A stretch of DNA of 64,000 nt from Polaribacter sp. (GCA_020740485.1 DYMN01000005.1:1-64000); one strand, 5' to 3'; counted from the first letter of the stretch, positions 1 to 9,156 are shown. Notes: generated from the letters alone by a model not told the origin. A program made the numbers and translations.

Positions 1-288
1 ATAAGGCATGCCAAACCCATAGTACGCTACTCCCGCCAATTCGAGGTCTCGATACGATTGAAAAAACTTATGGTTTTTTCAATCACTCGACCTGACGGAG
101 TTAGTACTGCCCGTCAGTTCGAGTAGTTCCGATGAGGCACGAATCGGAACGTATCGAGAACCAAGTAGTTCCTGACGCAGTCGGAACGTATCGAGAACAC
201 TCGACCTGACGGGGGTCATTTTTCTCGCTTTCAATAAATATCCAATCATTCCACAAAAAACACTATCTTGCGACCCATTTTATAGAGT
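1..288. repeat. Cluster of interspersed palindromic repeats upstream of lepA
   Basis: No gene is recognisable in this leading stretch. It is a mosaic of short repeats. An 18-base unit (TCGGAACGTATCGAGAAC) is present exactly at 144-161 and 181-198; a 15-base unit (CACTCGACCTGACGG) at 84-98 and 198-212; AGTAGTTCC at 122-130 and 164-172. Several parts can fold: 56-67 with 72-84 (A/T-rich stem), 87-98 with 111-122 (11 of 12 paired), and 126-133 with 143-150. Such GTATCGAGAAC/TCGA-type palindromes are familiar as intergenic repeats in flavobacterial genomes. The lepA promoter must lie at the right edge; TATCTTG near 264-270 is an imperfect -7 motif. Confidence 0.75.
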
Positions 289-2085
289 ATGAAGAACATA
301 AGAAATTTTTGTATCATCGCCCATATAGACCACGGCAAAAGTACGTTGGCGGATCGGCTATTGGATTTCACACATACCGTGACGGAGCGTGAAAAACAAG
401 ACCAATTATTGGATAATATGGATTTGGAGCGCGAGCGTGGCATCACCATAAAAAGCCATGCCATACAGATGGAATATGAACACAAAGGTGAGCATTACAT
501 CCTCAACCTCATTGACACGCCCGGTCACGTAGATTTTTCTTATGAAGTGTCACGTAGTATAGCCGCTTGCGAAGGGGCTTTGCTGATAGTAGATGCAGCG
601 CAAAGCATACAAGCACAAACTATTTCTAACCTTTATTTAGCATTAGAACACGATTTGGAAATTATTCCCGTGCTCAATAAAATAGACCTACCGAGTGCCA
701 ATCCCGAAGAAGTAACCGATGATATCATAGACCTTTTGGGATGCAAACGCGAAGATATTATTCCTGCTAGTGGGAAAACCGGTTTTGGGGTTGATAAAAT
801 TTTAGATGCTATTATTGACAAAGTTCCGGCACCCAAAGGTGATCCGAGCGCTCCTTTACAAGCTTTGATTTTTGACTCGGTGTACAATCCGTTTCGTGGC
901 GTTGAAACCTATTTTAGAGTAATCAATGGGGAAATTAGGACCAAGCAACGCATCAAATTTATGGCGACGGACAAAGAGTATTTTGCCGACGAAGTAGGGA
1001 CCTTAAAACTCAATCAAGTTCCCAAATCGGTAATAAAAACCGGAGATGTGGGCTATTTAATCACCGGAATAAAGGAAGCTCAAGAAATTAAAGTAGGCGA
1101 CACCATTACAGATGCCCTCAATCCTTCTAAAGTCAGAATTGATGGGTTTGAAGATGTAAAACCTATGGTGTTTGCCGGTATTTATCCCATAGAAACTGAG
1201 GATTACGAAGAATTGCGCCATTCGATGGAAAAACTAAAACTCAATGATGCTTCTTTGGTATTTTTGCCGGAGAGTTCTATGGCATTGGGCTTTGGCTTTC
1301 GTTGTGGCTTTCTCGGCATGTTGCACTTGGAAATCATCCAAGAACGCTTAGAACGCGAATACGATATGACGGTGATTACCACCGTACCTAACGTTTCTTA
1401 TCACGCTTATACCAAAAAAAATCCTGATACGCCTTTATTGGTCAATAATCCCTCCGACCTTCCGGATCCTTCGGGTTTGGATAGGGTAGAAGAGCCTTTT
1501 ATCAAAGCGACCATCATTACCAAGTCTGAATATGTAGGTCCGGTGATGTCACTTTGCATAGAAAAGCGCGGCGTGATTAAAAATCAAACTTACCTCACCA
1601 CAGATAGAGTCGAATTGCACTTTGATATGCCATTGTCGGAAATTGTATTTGATTTTTATGACCGGTTAAAAACGGTTTCCAAAGGGTATGCCTCCTTTGA
1701 CTATCATCCGCTTGGAATGAGAGAATCAAAATTAGTGAAAGTGGATATTTTGCTCAATTCACAACCGGTAGATGCTTTGTCGTCATTGATTCATACGGAT
1801 AACGCTTTCACGATTGGGAAAAAAATGGTGGAAAAACTGCGTCAACTCATTCCGCGTCAGCAGTTTGATATTCCTATTCAAGCAGCGATTGGCGCTAAAA
1901 TCATCGCGCGCGAAACCATTAAAGCGGTGAGAAAGGATGTAACTGCTAAATGTTACGGTGGCGATATCTCGCGGAAACGAAAATTATTGGAAAAACAAAA
2001 AGAGGGAAAAAAACGCATGCGTCAAGTGGGTAATGTAGAAATTCCGCAACAAGCGTTTTTAGCCGTACTCAAATTGAATGACTAA
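289..2085 (+). CDS. lepA: Elongation factor 4 (LepA), ribosome back-translocating GTPase
   Basis: LepA is a ribosome-bound GTPase that acts on stalled or mis-positioned elongation complexes and in initiation. The protein is 598 aa, the normal length. GTPase motifs are intact: P-loop AHIDHGKST at residues 11-19, RGIT at 50-53, DTPGH at 76-80 and NKID at 130-133, followed by EF-G-like domains and the LepA-specific C-terminal domain ending in a basic tail. The start at ATG 289 gives the standard MKNIRNF N-terminus. It stands alone, preceded by the repeat cluster and followed by a strong hairpin terminator it shares with the convergent gene. Confidence 0.97.
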   Translation: MKNIRNFCIIAHIDHGKSTLADRLLDFTHTVTEREKQDQLLDNMDLERERGITIKSHAIQMEYEHKGEHYILNLIDTPGHVDFSYEVSRSIAACEGALLIVDAAQSIQAQTISNLYLALEHDLEIIPVLNKIDLPSANPEEVTDDIIDLLGCKREDIIPASGKTGFGVDKILDAIIDKVPAPKGDPSAPLQALIFDSVYNPFRGVETYFRVINGEIRTKQRIKFMATDKEYFADEVGTLKLNQVPKSVIKTGDVGYLITGIKEAQEIKVGDTITDALNPSKVRIDGFEDVKPMVFAGIYPIETEDYEELRHSMEKLKLNDASLVFLPESSMALGFGFRCGFLGMLHLEIIQERLEREYDMTVITTVPNVSYHAYTKKNPDTPLLVNNPSDLPDPSGLDRVEEPFIKATIITKSEYVGPVMSLCIEKRGVIKNQTYLTTDRVELHFDMPLSEIVFDFYDRLKTVSKGYASFDYHPLGMRESKLVKVDILLNSQPVDALSSLIHTDNAFTIGKKMVEKLRQLIPRQQFDIPIQAAIGAKIIARETIKAVRKDVTAKCYGGDISRKRKLLEKQKEGKKRMRQVGNVEIPQQAFLAVLKLND

Positions 2086-2089
2086 ATGT

Positions 2090-2121
2090 AAAGCGCCACG
2101 ACCTGAAGGTCGTGGCGCTTT
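2090..2121. terminator. Bidirectional hairpin terminator between lepA and the 2128-3264 gene
   Basis: A perfect 14-bp GC-rich stem (2090-2103 with 2108-2121) closed by a TGAA tetraloop lies between two convergent stop codons; the stem begins with A residues and ends with T residues, so it can work on both strands. Confidence 0.85.
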
Positions 2122-2127
2122 AAGTTA

Positions 2128-3264
2128 TTATAAATCAAATCTCAATCCGGCGTAAACTATATTCTTGTTGTCTTCTTTAAAATACGTACTCAAATCGTAT
2201 TTGGCATATAAGGAAAGATTGCCGTAGCCTATTTGTGCACTCACGCCATAAATGAACGGATTGACATTGAAGCTGCCATAATTTTCTTGTTTTCTAAATT
2301 CAAAGTCTTTGAATTTGATGATTTCTTTGGTGTAATAATTGATGCCACCATAACCTCCAAAGCCCATTATAAATCCTTTTTTCACTTTGGCATCGTCCGT
2401 TTTTTTGGAAAAATCAAAGACAAAATCCAAAGGGATTAAAATTTGATAGGTGGTGAGTTTAGATTTTTTTAAGGTTTCAGGGTGTACGCTTATTTCAGTA
2501 ACTTCCCCTAAAATATTGTGGTACTTGTTGTCAAACAATTTGAGTTCGGCGTATTTAAAATCAATTCCGTATTTAAATTTAAATACATTTTCTGACAACG
2601 GAATGGTTTTGTTGATTCCATATTCAACAAAAATAGAAGCGCGCTCAGAATAAGGAGAATTTTCTAAGGTGTTAATATCATTGTTTATGATCCTATTGTT
2701 CCATCCAAAAGCGAATTTAACACCGACTTTGTATTTTGAATTTTTAAATAATTTAGGTTTGTAGGGATTAGAAGGAGCCTCTTGTTGGGTAGAATCTACG
2801 TCGATTTCAATGTTTTCAACCATTTCCTCCTCTGCGGTTATTCCAAATACAGCCTCATCAATTTCTTGTTTTTTGCTCCATAGATCGCTTATCTTTTCGT
2901 ATAAAATATCATCCAAAATAGAGGCGTAATCTTCTTTGGCTGCTTGTTGTAATGCAGTAGCTTCTTCTGCTGTAATTTCAGCATTCTGTAATCTTTGGTC
3001 TATTTGATTCAAATTTAATTCCAATGAATCGCGTTGCATTTTGATGCTTGCGTTGAGTGCATCGGTAACTTTTTGAATACCGGCTTCCGGCGTTTCTTGA
3101 CCCCAAGCCAAGCTATTGAAGAATAAGATGAGTGCCAATAAAGAATATTTAATATGGCTAAATTTTTTATTTTTTATAGGGGATGTTTCGGCAAGCTCAA
3201 CACAGGTATGGTGTTCGCTATTAGTCATACTTATAGGTGTTAAAATTAGATAGATTCGTTTCAT
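2128..3264 (-). CDS. Predicted outer-membrane beta-barrel protein with repeat-derived N-terminus
   Basis: This 378-aa secreted protein is not recognised by name. From the N-terminus it has a signal peptide (hydrophobic SLLALILFF then SLAWGQ, about residues 41-55), a charged helical stretch rich in Q/E (about 56-125), a short acidic/proline linker, and a C-terminal half of alternating strands ending in GLRFDL, which suggests a beta-barrel with a terminal aromatic/aliphatic residue. Residues 13-30 (around TCVELAETSP) match the reading of a flavobacterial interspersed repeat (see 3176-3228), so the mature protein probably starts after residue 55. ATG 3264 is used here; ATG 3228 is the other option. 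A perfect -7 motif sits at 3298-3305. Confidence 0.7.
   Translation of the reverse strand: MKRIYLILTPISMTNSEHHTCVELAETSPIKNKKFSHIKYSLLALILFFNSLAWGQETPEAGIQKVTDALNASIKMQRDSLELNLNQIDQRLQNAEITAEEATALQQAAKEDYASILDDILYEKISDLWSKKQEIDEAVFGITAEEEMVENIEIDVDSTQQEAPSNPYKPKLFKNSKYKVGVKFAFGWNNRIINNDINTLENSPYSERASIFVEYGINKTIPLSENVFKFKYGIDFKYAELKLFDNKYHNILGEVTEISVHPETLKKSKLTTYQILIPLDFVFDFSKKTDDAKVKKGFIMGFGGYGGINYYTKEIIKFKDFEFRKQENYGSFNVNPFIYGVSAQIGYGNLSLYAKYDLSTYFKEDNKNIVYAGLRFDL
3176..3228 (-). repeat. Interspersed repeat fragment inside a coding N-terminus
   Basis: The stretch around 3185-3207 (TTCGGCAAGCTCAACACAGG on the plus strand) has the look of the common flavobacterial repeat whose minus-strand reading gives CVELAET. 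Here it is in frame with, and upstream of, a signal peptide. Identification is from memory of the repeat type, not from a second copy in this window. Confidence 0.5.
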
Positions 3265-3297
3265 AATGTTAGTGTTTTAAATTAAATTTTTAATACG

Positions 3298-3305
3298 CAA
3301 ATGTA
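3298..3305 (-). promoter_or_regulatory. -7 promoter element (TACATTTG) for the 2128-3264 gene
   Basis: Perfect match to the Bacteroidota -7 consensus TAnnTTTG on the minus strand, 33 bases before ATG 3264. No convincing -33 TTG is seen. Confidence 0.6.
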
Positions 3306-3375
3306 GAATATTTTAATTAAATTAGGGGTTAACCAAAAATTAATGTGTCCGGTTTTCAATAGAGCATCGCTTGGT

Positions 3376-6057
3376 TTAAAACTTAAAATTCACACCCATA
3401 GTCCAATTTCGCTGTGGGCCGAAAAACACTTTATTGTTCACGTTGATGCCTTTCCAAACCGCCGAAGTGTCCGTAGCAGCTATATTAGTAGCCGATTCGA
3501 TGAGATAGGTGCTGTTGAACAAATTTTCTATGGCGAATTCTATGTTTAAATTCACTTTATTAAGGTCAAATGATTTTGTTTTCAGGTATAAATCCGTAGT
3601 AAAATAGGCAGGGAGTTCTAAAACCGCATTGGCATTTTGATTCATATTGAGGTTAGAGTACAATCTTCCGAAATATTGTTCCTGAAGGTTTATTTCCCAT
3701 TGATTTTTAAGTTGATAAATTAGTGAAAAGTGGGATTTCACTTGTGCGGCATTGCCTACTTTTACTCCGTTTAAATCAAGGTGTACAGAGCCGATATAGG
3801 TTTGTGCATAATCATAAGCATTGCCGGTGGCTTCACCGCGGTATTCCCAATTTCCTAAAGATAATGCCCATAGGGTTTTAAAATTTTCGCGCCATTTTTG
3901 TTGCCAAACCGACTCTAATCCTAAATGAATTTGGTGCACGTCATTCAGAAAAGCGGTTCCGGTTTGATGGGTTTCCGGATTTCCGTAAGCAAGCGTGGTA
4001 TATTTATTTTTCCAATCGGTGTAATATAAGTGTACGCTTAAAAACCCGTTTTTTTCATTGTATTGATAATTCAATTCGGCGGAAAACGCATTTTCCTGCT
4101 TCAAATGCGTATTGACATCATTTTTATAATTTAAAAATAATTGCTCAAACCGATTGGGTTTTTTAATTAAAGCACTATAGAGCGCCCAACTGTGTTGTTG
4201 TGTATTGAATTTGATACCCATAAGTCCGGCGTAGCCCCATTGATTGATTTTTTTTGACACCCTTTCCGGATTATCATACAAATAGTTAAAGAAATCAGTG
4301 CGTTGATTTTGTTGAAGATTCACATTGTATTGGGCAAATAAGGAGAAATTGTTTTTAAAATACGTAGTTTTTCCTGACAAGGAATGCAGCCCGATGTCCG
4401 ATTGGTAATGGAAATGCAGTTTGTCATAATGCGAAGGTTTTTGCAATAAATTCCAAGCGGATAAGATATTCACAGGATAGGTTTGGATGTAAATTTTTCC
4501 TACATTATTTTGATCGTAAAAACCCATAAACCCATCTGCGCCCAACAAATCTGCAAGGCGGTCAAAATTATCGGCGTGGGCGAAGCGGTAGTGGTATTCC
4601 AAATGGGTTTTCCAATGTTCATTCAAATCGCGATTGATTTTTAGCTTACCACCCAACCAATATTGTTTGTTCGTAAAAGCAATTTTCGTCAGTCCGGCAT
4701 TAAAAGGCATGTTGATGTATTGATAAGTGTCATTTTGGTCGGCACTTTGGTAGTAATTTCCGTCGGCTAATTCTACTCGATTGCCTTGATTGTAGGCTAT
4801 GATTTTATCCCACATCACAGCTCCGTTTTCGGGGTTTCTCCAACGGCGGTCAGCAGAAGTAATATATTCAGGGGTATTTCCGGCTTCGTAGCTGCCACCC
4901 CCGGTGCCGAAAGAGGCATATACATCAGAAGAAAGGGCTGTTTGCTCGTTGGGTTGCCAATTCCATTGCACTTGCATCAGGTTTTTATGAAAATAATTTT
5001 CAGTCCAATTCAGTTCTTTCCCGTTGAGATAACCGACATTGTAGTTGTAATCGGTTCCGTATTTTAAGTAATCACCCAGCGTTGCCATATGGTATTCGTA
5101 GGCAGAACGTTGTCCGTGTGCTTGAGGTGCTCCTAAGATAAAACCCTTGAAACGGTGTTTTTTAAAGTTTTTGACTATGTCAAAATAATAGGTATTTGAA
5201 ATAAATGAAGTTCCTTTTACGACTCCGTCTGAAGAAGTTCTATTGAGATAAAAACTGTAGGAAAGGTTGTTTTTATTGTCGGCAACGTGATGTAAAATGG
5301 AATTTTTTAGCAACAATCCACTTCCAAAAGCGGTTTTAAAATCAGAAAAAGATTTTTTGCTTTCGTTGATTGTGTTTAAGTTTATAGCACCACCAAAGGA
5401 GGTAACCGGTAAATTTTCATTGTAAATCCCGGAAAACAGATTGATGTTTTGGGTCATATCAGACATTCCGCTCCAATTGCTCCAATACACCCAGCCGGTT
5501 TCCATATCGTTGATTGGGATTTCGTTGATAAAAATAGAGGTTTGTGCCGGGTCAAAGCCACGCACACTTATTTTACCATCACCCATGCCTCCGCCTTGCG
5601 CACTTACATACACCGAAGGAACAGCTTTAAAACCTTTGGTCAGTTCACCTTGTAATGTAGTGGTAGCTAAACTTTTTAAAGGTAAATGTTGCCCAAAAAG
5701 AGCCGGGTTCTTGGGATGCTTCGCAACGCTGTTCAATTCCACTTCAGAGAGTTGAATAGGTTCCGGGGTTAATTGGATCCTTCCGAAATCTTGGGCTTGG
5801 TCGTAGCTTAATTTCAAGACAAAATAATTATCTTTTTTCAAAAGCAGCGTTCCTTTGGCATCAGGGAGTTTTATATTAAAATATCCGTTTTCGTCTGTAA
5901 AAAAGGTAACTTTTTTTGTTTTTTCGATGATGCTCACCTGGTCCAATCCGATGCCGCTATCCGCATTGATGATTTGACCTGTTAGGTGGGTTTGCGCAAG
6001 AAAACTTTGATTTAATAATAATCCGATTAAAAAGAGGAAAATTCGTGAAAACTGCAT
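3376..6057 (-). CDS. TonB-dependent receptor with carboxypeptidase-regulatory-like domain
   Basis: An outer-membrane, energy-dependent transporter of 893 aa; the substrate cannot be read from sequence. A signal peptide (residues 1-21, ending FLAQ) is followed by a CarboxypepD_reg-like beta-sandwich (about 25-105, HLTGQIINADSG...), a plug domain (about 115-235, with SVRGFDPAQTSIFINEIP) and a long beta-barrel ending in aromatic FKF, as barrels recognised by BamA do. The gene lies 42 bases downstream of prmA on the same strand and may be co-transcribed; no perfect promoter motif is seen in the gap. No SusD-like partner is adjacent, so this is a stand-alone receptor rather than a glycan-uptake pair. 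Confidence 0.9.
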   Translation of the reverse strand: MQFSRIFLFLIGLLLNQSFLAQTHLTGQIINADSGIGLDQVSIIEKTKKVTFFTDENGYFNIKLPDAKGTLLLKKDNYFVLKLSYDQAQDFGRIQLTPEPIQLSEVELNSVAKHPKNPALFGQHLPLKSLATTTLQGELTKGFKAVPSVYVSAQGGGMGDGKISVRGFDPAQTSIFINEIPINDMETGWVYWSNWSGMSDMTQNINLFSGIYNENLPVTSFGGAINLNTINESKKSFSDFKTAFGSGLLLKNSILHHVADNKNNLSYSFYLNRTSSDGVVKGTSFISNTYYFDIVKNFKKHRFKGFILGAPQAHGQRSAYEYHMATLGDYLKYGTDYNYNVGYLNGKELNWTENYFHKNLMQVQWNWQPNEQTALSSDVYASFGTGGGSYEAGNTPEYITSADRRWRNPENGAVMWDKIIAYNQGNRVELADGNYYQSADQNDTYQYINMPFNAGLTKIAFTNKQYWLGGKLKINRDLNEHWKTHLEYHYRFAHADNFDRLADLLGADGFMGFYDQNNVGKIYIQTYPVNILSAWNLLQKPSHYDKLHFHYQSDIGLHSLSGKTTYFKNNFSLFAQYNVNLQQNQRTDFFNYLYDNPERVSKKINQWGYAGLMGIKFNTQQHSWALYSALIKKPNRFEQLFLNYKNDVNTHLKQENAFSAELNYQYNEKNGFLSVHLYYTDWKNKYTTLAYGNPETHQTGTAFLNDVHQIHLGLESVWQQKWRENFKTLWALSLGNWEYRGEATGNAYDYAQTYIGSVHLDLNGVKVGNAAQVKSHFSLIYQLKNQWEINLQEQYFGRLYSNLNMNQNANAVLELPAYFTTDLYLKTKSFDLNKVNLNIEFAIENLFNSTYLIESATNIAATDTSAVWKGINVNNKVFFGPQRNWTMGVNFKF

Positions 6058-6099
6058 GGAATGATGATGTTTTTAAGAGCGGCAATATTTAGGAGGAGC

Positions 6100-6936
6100 T
6101 TAAGCTCTACTATATTGCAACCCTACCCATTTATTTCTTTCCGTTTTTGAAATCAGGTTTAATTGATATTCGCTTGCAAGCGCATCAATGGTAGGGACAT
6201 CTTCTGCATAAAATCCACTTAACAACAGTGTTCCACCGGATTTCAAAACTTTAACATAAGACGGAATATCGTTTAATAGTATATTACGGTTAATGTTGGC
6301 GATGATAACATCGTATTGTTGATGCGTCAAAAGAGTGGCATCGCCTTCATACACTTTGATGTGCATACATTGATTTCTTTCTACATTTTCAATGGAATTT
6401 TCGTAAGACCAAGGGTCAATGTCAATGGCATCAAGAGTTGTTGCACCCAATTTTTCAGCAAGTATAGCCAAAACAGCGGTGCCGCATCCAATGTCAAGCA
6501 CTGATTTGTTGTTCAACTCCAATTGCAACAAAAATTGTACCATCAAATGGGTGGTTTCGTGGTGTCCGGTACCAAAACTCATTTTAGGTTCAATGATGAG
6601 GTTGTATTTTAAATTGCCTTTTTCGTGAAATGGCGCTCGGATGCTCACCAAACCATCAATTTCAATCGGTTCAAAGTTCTTTTCCCACTCACTGTTCCAA
6701 TTGACCGGTTCTATTTCTTCTTTTTCGTAGAGTATGCTGAATTTTCCACTGTTGAGCACTTCTATTTTGTGTAAAACAAAGGGATTCCATTCGTTTTTTT
6801 GAATGTAGGCAGAAAGACCGGTTTCAGTTTCTACAAAACTTTCAAAACCCACTTCGGCGAGTTCCGCCACCAGAATATCGGTAGCCGGTTGTAAGGGTTC
6901 TATTTTAAAATGATAACCAATGTAGGTTGAAGCCAT
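6100..6936 (-). CDS. prmA: Ribosomal protein L11 methyltransferase
   Basis: PrmA uses S-adenosylmethionine to trimethylate ribosomal protein L11. The 278-aa protein has the family's small N-terminal substrate domain, the linker motif FGTGHHETT at residues 121-129, and the Rossmann SAM-binding motif DIGCGT at 148-153, followed by NINRN (about 215-219) where the acceptor-side motif lies. ATG 6936 is supported by a perfect -7 motif 20 bases upstream. Length and motif order are typical. Confidence 0.95.
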   Translation of the reverse strand: MASTYIGYHFKIEPLQPATDILVAELAEVGFESFVETETGLSAYIQKNEWNPFVLHKIEVLNSGKFSILYEKEEIEPVNWNSEWEKNFEPIEIDGLVSIRAPFHEKGNLKYNLIIEPKMSFGTGHHETTHLMVQFLLQLELNNKSVLDIGCGTAVLAILAEKLGATTLDAIDIDPWSYENSIENVERNQCMHIKVYEGDATLLTHQQYDVIIANINRNILLNDIPSYVKVLKSGGTLLLSGFYAEDVPTIDALASEYQLNLISKTERNKWVGLQYSRA

Positions 6937-6955
6937 AACTAAAAAATTAAGACTG

Positions 6956-6963
6956 CAAAAGTA
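6956..6963 (-). promoter_or_regulatory. -7 promoter element (TACTTTTG) for prmA
   Basis: Perfect TAnnTTTG on the minus strand, followed by C, 19 bases before the prmA start; predicts a leader of roughly 12 bases. Confidence 0.65.
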
Positions 6964-7034
6964 AGAAATCTAAAAGAATTTGTACTATACGGTATCATTT
7001 TTGATGTTACTCCTATAAATAAAAGTTATTTCTC

Positions 7035-7637
7035 ATGAACAAAAAGTTACTTACTCCGTTTCTATTTATTTCCTTTCTTTTTTATTTATCAAGTTGTTTC
7101 CCCTTGATACAAACTCATAAATTGAGCATAGAAAATGATGAGGTTAAAAAATCTACTCGTTATATATATGCTGCTTTTTACTCCGTTTTGGAAAAGAATC
7201 ATCCGGTTCTTTATTTCAAAAAAACTTTTTTTAAAGAAAAGGATAGTTTAGGTAATAATGATACAAAGGTATATGATGTGATTGAGTTGACTTCAAAAGC
7301 CGATAAGTTAGATTCAATAATTTATTTAATAACAGAGGCAAAAACATTCCCCGTTTTAATTAAAAATATAGAAAAAAATATAGAGAAAGAAGTTGATATC
7401 GATACAGAAAAAATAATGAAAGCAGATTCGACCACGGTGGAAGTCGTAACGGATTATGACGAATATTACTATCAAATTTTTAAATTTAATTATAAACTGA
7501 CAGATGAGATGATTCAAGAAATTTTGAAATCAAAACAAATTAAATTTAGATATTATTCCGGATTAAGTATGATAACAGTTGTAGTAAAAGATAAAGATTT
7601 TGAAAAAGTTAAAACTGGTATAATGAAAAATTACTAA
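7035..7637 (+). CDS. Orphan lipoprotein of unknown function
   Basis: I do not recognise this 200-aa protein. It has a lipoprotein signal: a hydrophobic run and lipobox LSSC with Cys at residue 21. The rest is lysine-, aspartate- and tyrosine-rich with about three alternating beta/alpha blocks and no cysteines or metal motifs. Codons are more A/T-rich than the neighbours prmA and ssb. It stands alone between a divergent prmA promoter region and ssb. It could be a lineage-specific surface lipoprotein; no function is offered. Confidence 0.75.
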   Translation: MNKKLLTPFLFISFLFYLSSCFPLIQTHKLSIENDEVKKSTRYIYAAFYSVLEKNHPVLYFKKTFFKEKDSLGNNDTKVYDVIELTSKADKLDSIIYLITEAKTFPVLIKNIEKNIEKEVDIDTEKIMKADSTTVEVVTDYDEYYYQIFKFNYKLTDEMIQEILKSKQIKFRYYSGLSMITVVVKDKDFEKVKTGIMKNY

Positions 7638-7849
7638 AACAATCAAAATTTTATTCAATCATAAAGATTTCATAAACACCTTATTATAAATGTTTTAAAT
7701 CAAAATAACCGACAACAAACGACAAAATACGAAAAATACCGAAAAACAACCGACTAAGATTTTACACTTGAAGTTACTTTGCATCGTCGAATTCAATTAA
7801 ACTGTTGATACGACAAAATCAAAATAATTTCATTTAAAATTTTATCAAA

Positions 7850-8191
7850 ATGAACTCATTAAGAAATCAAGTACAATTAATCGGAAATCTTGGAAACGAT
7901 CCTGAAATCTTCACTTTCGAAAACGGTAACAAAAGAGCCAAGATAAGCATTGCAACCAATGAAGTTTATCGCGACGCTAAAGGAGAAAAAGTAACCAAAA
8001 CAGATTGGCACACGGTCATATTCTGGGGAAAACCGGTAGAAATTGTAGAAAAGTACCTTCACAAGGGCAACGAATTGGCTATCAGTGGCAAACTAACTTA
8101 CCGCGAATACGAAGATAAAGACGGTATCAAACGTTATGTAACTGAAATCGTAGGCAATGAATTAGTATTACTTTCCGGTAAAAAGGAATAA
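7850..8191 (+). CDS. ssb: Small single-stranded DNA-binding protein, copy 1
   Basis: An OB-fold protein that coats single-stranded DNA. At 113 aa it is essentially only the OB domain (LRNQVQLIGNLG at 4-15, WHTVIFWGK near 53-61, KGNELAISGKL near 72-82); the usual glycine/glutamine-rich linker and the acidic C-terminal protein-interaction tail (DDDIPF-like) are absent and the protein ends in GKKE. Flavobacteria often carry such short SSBs besides a full-length replicative one. It is followed 101 bases later by a paralogue about 80% identical over 110 residues. Confidence 0.93.
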   Translation: MNSLRNQVQLIGNLGNDPEIFTFENGNKRAKISIATNEVYRDAKGEKVTKTDWHTVIFWGKPVEIVEKYLHKGNELAISGKLTYREYEDKDGIKRYVTEIVGNELVLLSGKKE

Positions 8192-8245
8192 GTTTTAAAG
8201 AAACTACGCTGTATTTAAAACAAACAATAAAAAATTAAAAATCAC

Positions 8246-8271
8246 GTCTCGACTTCGCTCGACGACCATTA
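8246..8271. repeat. Short TCGA-type repeat between the two ssb genes
   Basis: The stretch around GTCTCGACTTCGCTCGACGAC is much more GC-rich than its surroundings and resembles the TCGA/TTCGCTCGA interspersed repeats seen at the left edge of the window and near the tRNA gene. It occupies the spacer between tandem ssb copies. Confidence 0.45.
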
Positions 8272-8292
8272 AAAAAATCAAAATTTAATATC

Positions 8293-8625
8293 ATGAACAC
8301 TTTAAGAAATCAAGTACAACTCATCGGCAATCTTGGAAATGATCCTGAAATCTTCACTTTCGAAAATGGAAATAAAAAAGCAAAAATATTGCTCGCTACG
8401 AACGATTACTACAAAAACGACAAAGGAGAGCGCGTAGCGCAAACCGAATGGCACAACGTGGTTTTCTGGGGAAAACCTGTGGAAATTGTAGAAAAATACC
8501 TTCAAAAAGGCAAAGAAGTAGCTATCAGCGGTAAACTTACCTATCGTGATTATCAAGATAAAGAAGGAGTAAAACGCTATATCACTGAAATAGTAGGCAA
8601 TGAATTGGTCTTGTTAAGTAAATAG
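8293..8625 (+). CDS. Small single-stranded DNA-binding protein, copy 2
   Basis: A tandem paralogue of the preceding SSB, 110 aa, sharing its first 28 residues except one and about 80% overall by eye. The OB-fold core is kept (LRNQVQLIGNLG, WHNVVFWGK, KGKEVAISGKL) and again there is no acidic C-terminal tail: the protein stops at LVLLSK. Differences cluster at residues 29-57, including the region that lines the DNA-binding face. The gene is followed by a perfect hairpin terminator. Confidence 0.92.
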   Translation: MNTLRNQVQLIGNLGNDPEIFTFENGNKKAKILLATNDYYKNDKGERVAQTEWHNVVFWGKPVEIVEKYLQKGKEVAISGKLTYRDYQDKEGVKRYITEIVGNELVLLSK

Positions 8626-8642
8626 GGTAAAGACATTGTTTT

Positions 8643-8675
8643 AAGTTTGCCAAACTTCAAAAGTTTGGCAAACTT
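8643..8675. terminator. Bidirectional terminator between ssb copy 2 and the CYTH gene
   Basis: A perfect 15-bp stem (8643-8657 with 8661-8675) and a CAA loop lie between convergent genes, followed by a T-run on the plus strand; the stem ends one base before the CYTH stop codon. Confidence 0.85.
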
Positions 8676-8676
8676 T

Positions 8677-9156
8677 TTATTCCCAATTTACATAAGGGTT
8701 CGCAATCAAATTTGCGTTGTAATATTCCGGTTTTCCGGTGACTTCTTCGCCTAACCAATCCGGTTTTTCAAATTTGGTATCCGTTTCCGGCAGTTCTAAT
8801 TCCGCCACGACCAACCCTAGATTGTTTTCTTCGAACACATCAACTTCAAAGAACAACCCATTTTCAGTAGGTATTATATGTCTGGTTTTGATGATGATAG
8901 CTGCTTCGCAAAGTAAAAGGAGTTTTTGAGCAGCTGCCAAGTCTATTTCTTTTTCCCATTCAAATCGAGATAAACCTGCTGCATCTGATTTTCCTTTTAC
9001 GGTTAAAAAAGCAACTTCATTTTTAATGCGAATTCTCACGGTCTTATTGGGATCCGTAGATAAATAACCTTGTGTTATCTTAAAAGATTGGCTTGTATAA
9101 GGAAGAAAATCACCCTTAACTAAAAATTTTCGTTCTATTTCGCGATCGCTCATCAT
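8677..9156 (-). CDS. CYTH-domain phosphohydrolase/cyclase-like protein
   Basis: The CYTH family (triphosphate tunnel metalloenzymes) acts on triphosphorylated substrates such as inorganic tripolyphosphate, thiamine triphosphate or ATP. This 159-aa protein has the signature ERKFLV near its N-terminus, basic strand residues (TVRIRIKNEVAFLTVKGK about 40-57) and acidic strand pairs (FEVDVF, VAELELPE) that line the tunnel and bind metal. Which substrate is used cannot be read from sequence. Two ATGs occur in tandem at the start. A perfect -7 motif precedes it by 14 bases. Confidence 0.88.
   Translation of the reverse strand: MMSDREIERKFLVKGDFLPYTSQSFKITQGYLSTDPNKTVRIRIKNEVAFLTVKGKSDAAGLSRFEWEKEIDLAAAQKLLLLCEAAIIIKTRHIIPTENGLFFEVDVFEENNLGLVVAELELPETDTKFEKPDWLGEEVTGKPEYYNANLIANPYVNWE

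Noticed and set aside
7850-8625. Tandem ssb genes as a mark of a plasmid or integrative element
   Set aside because: No relaxase, integrase, partition or transfer gene is near; neighbours are housekeeping genes.
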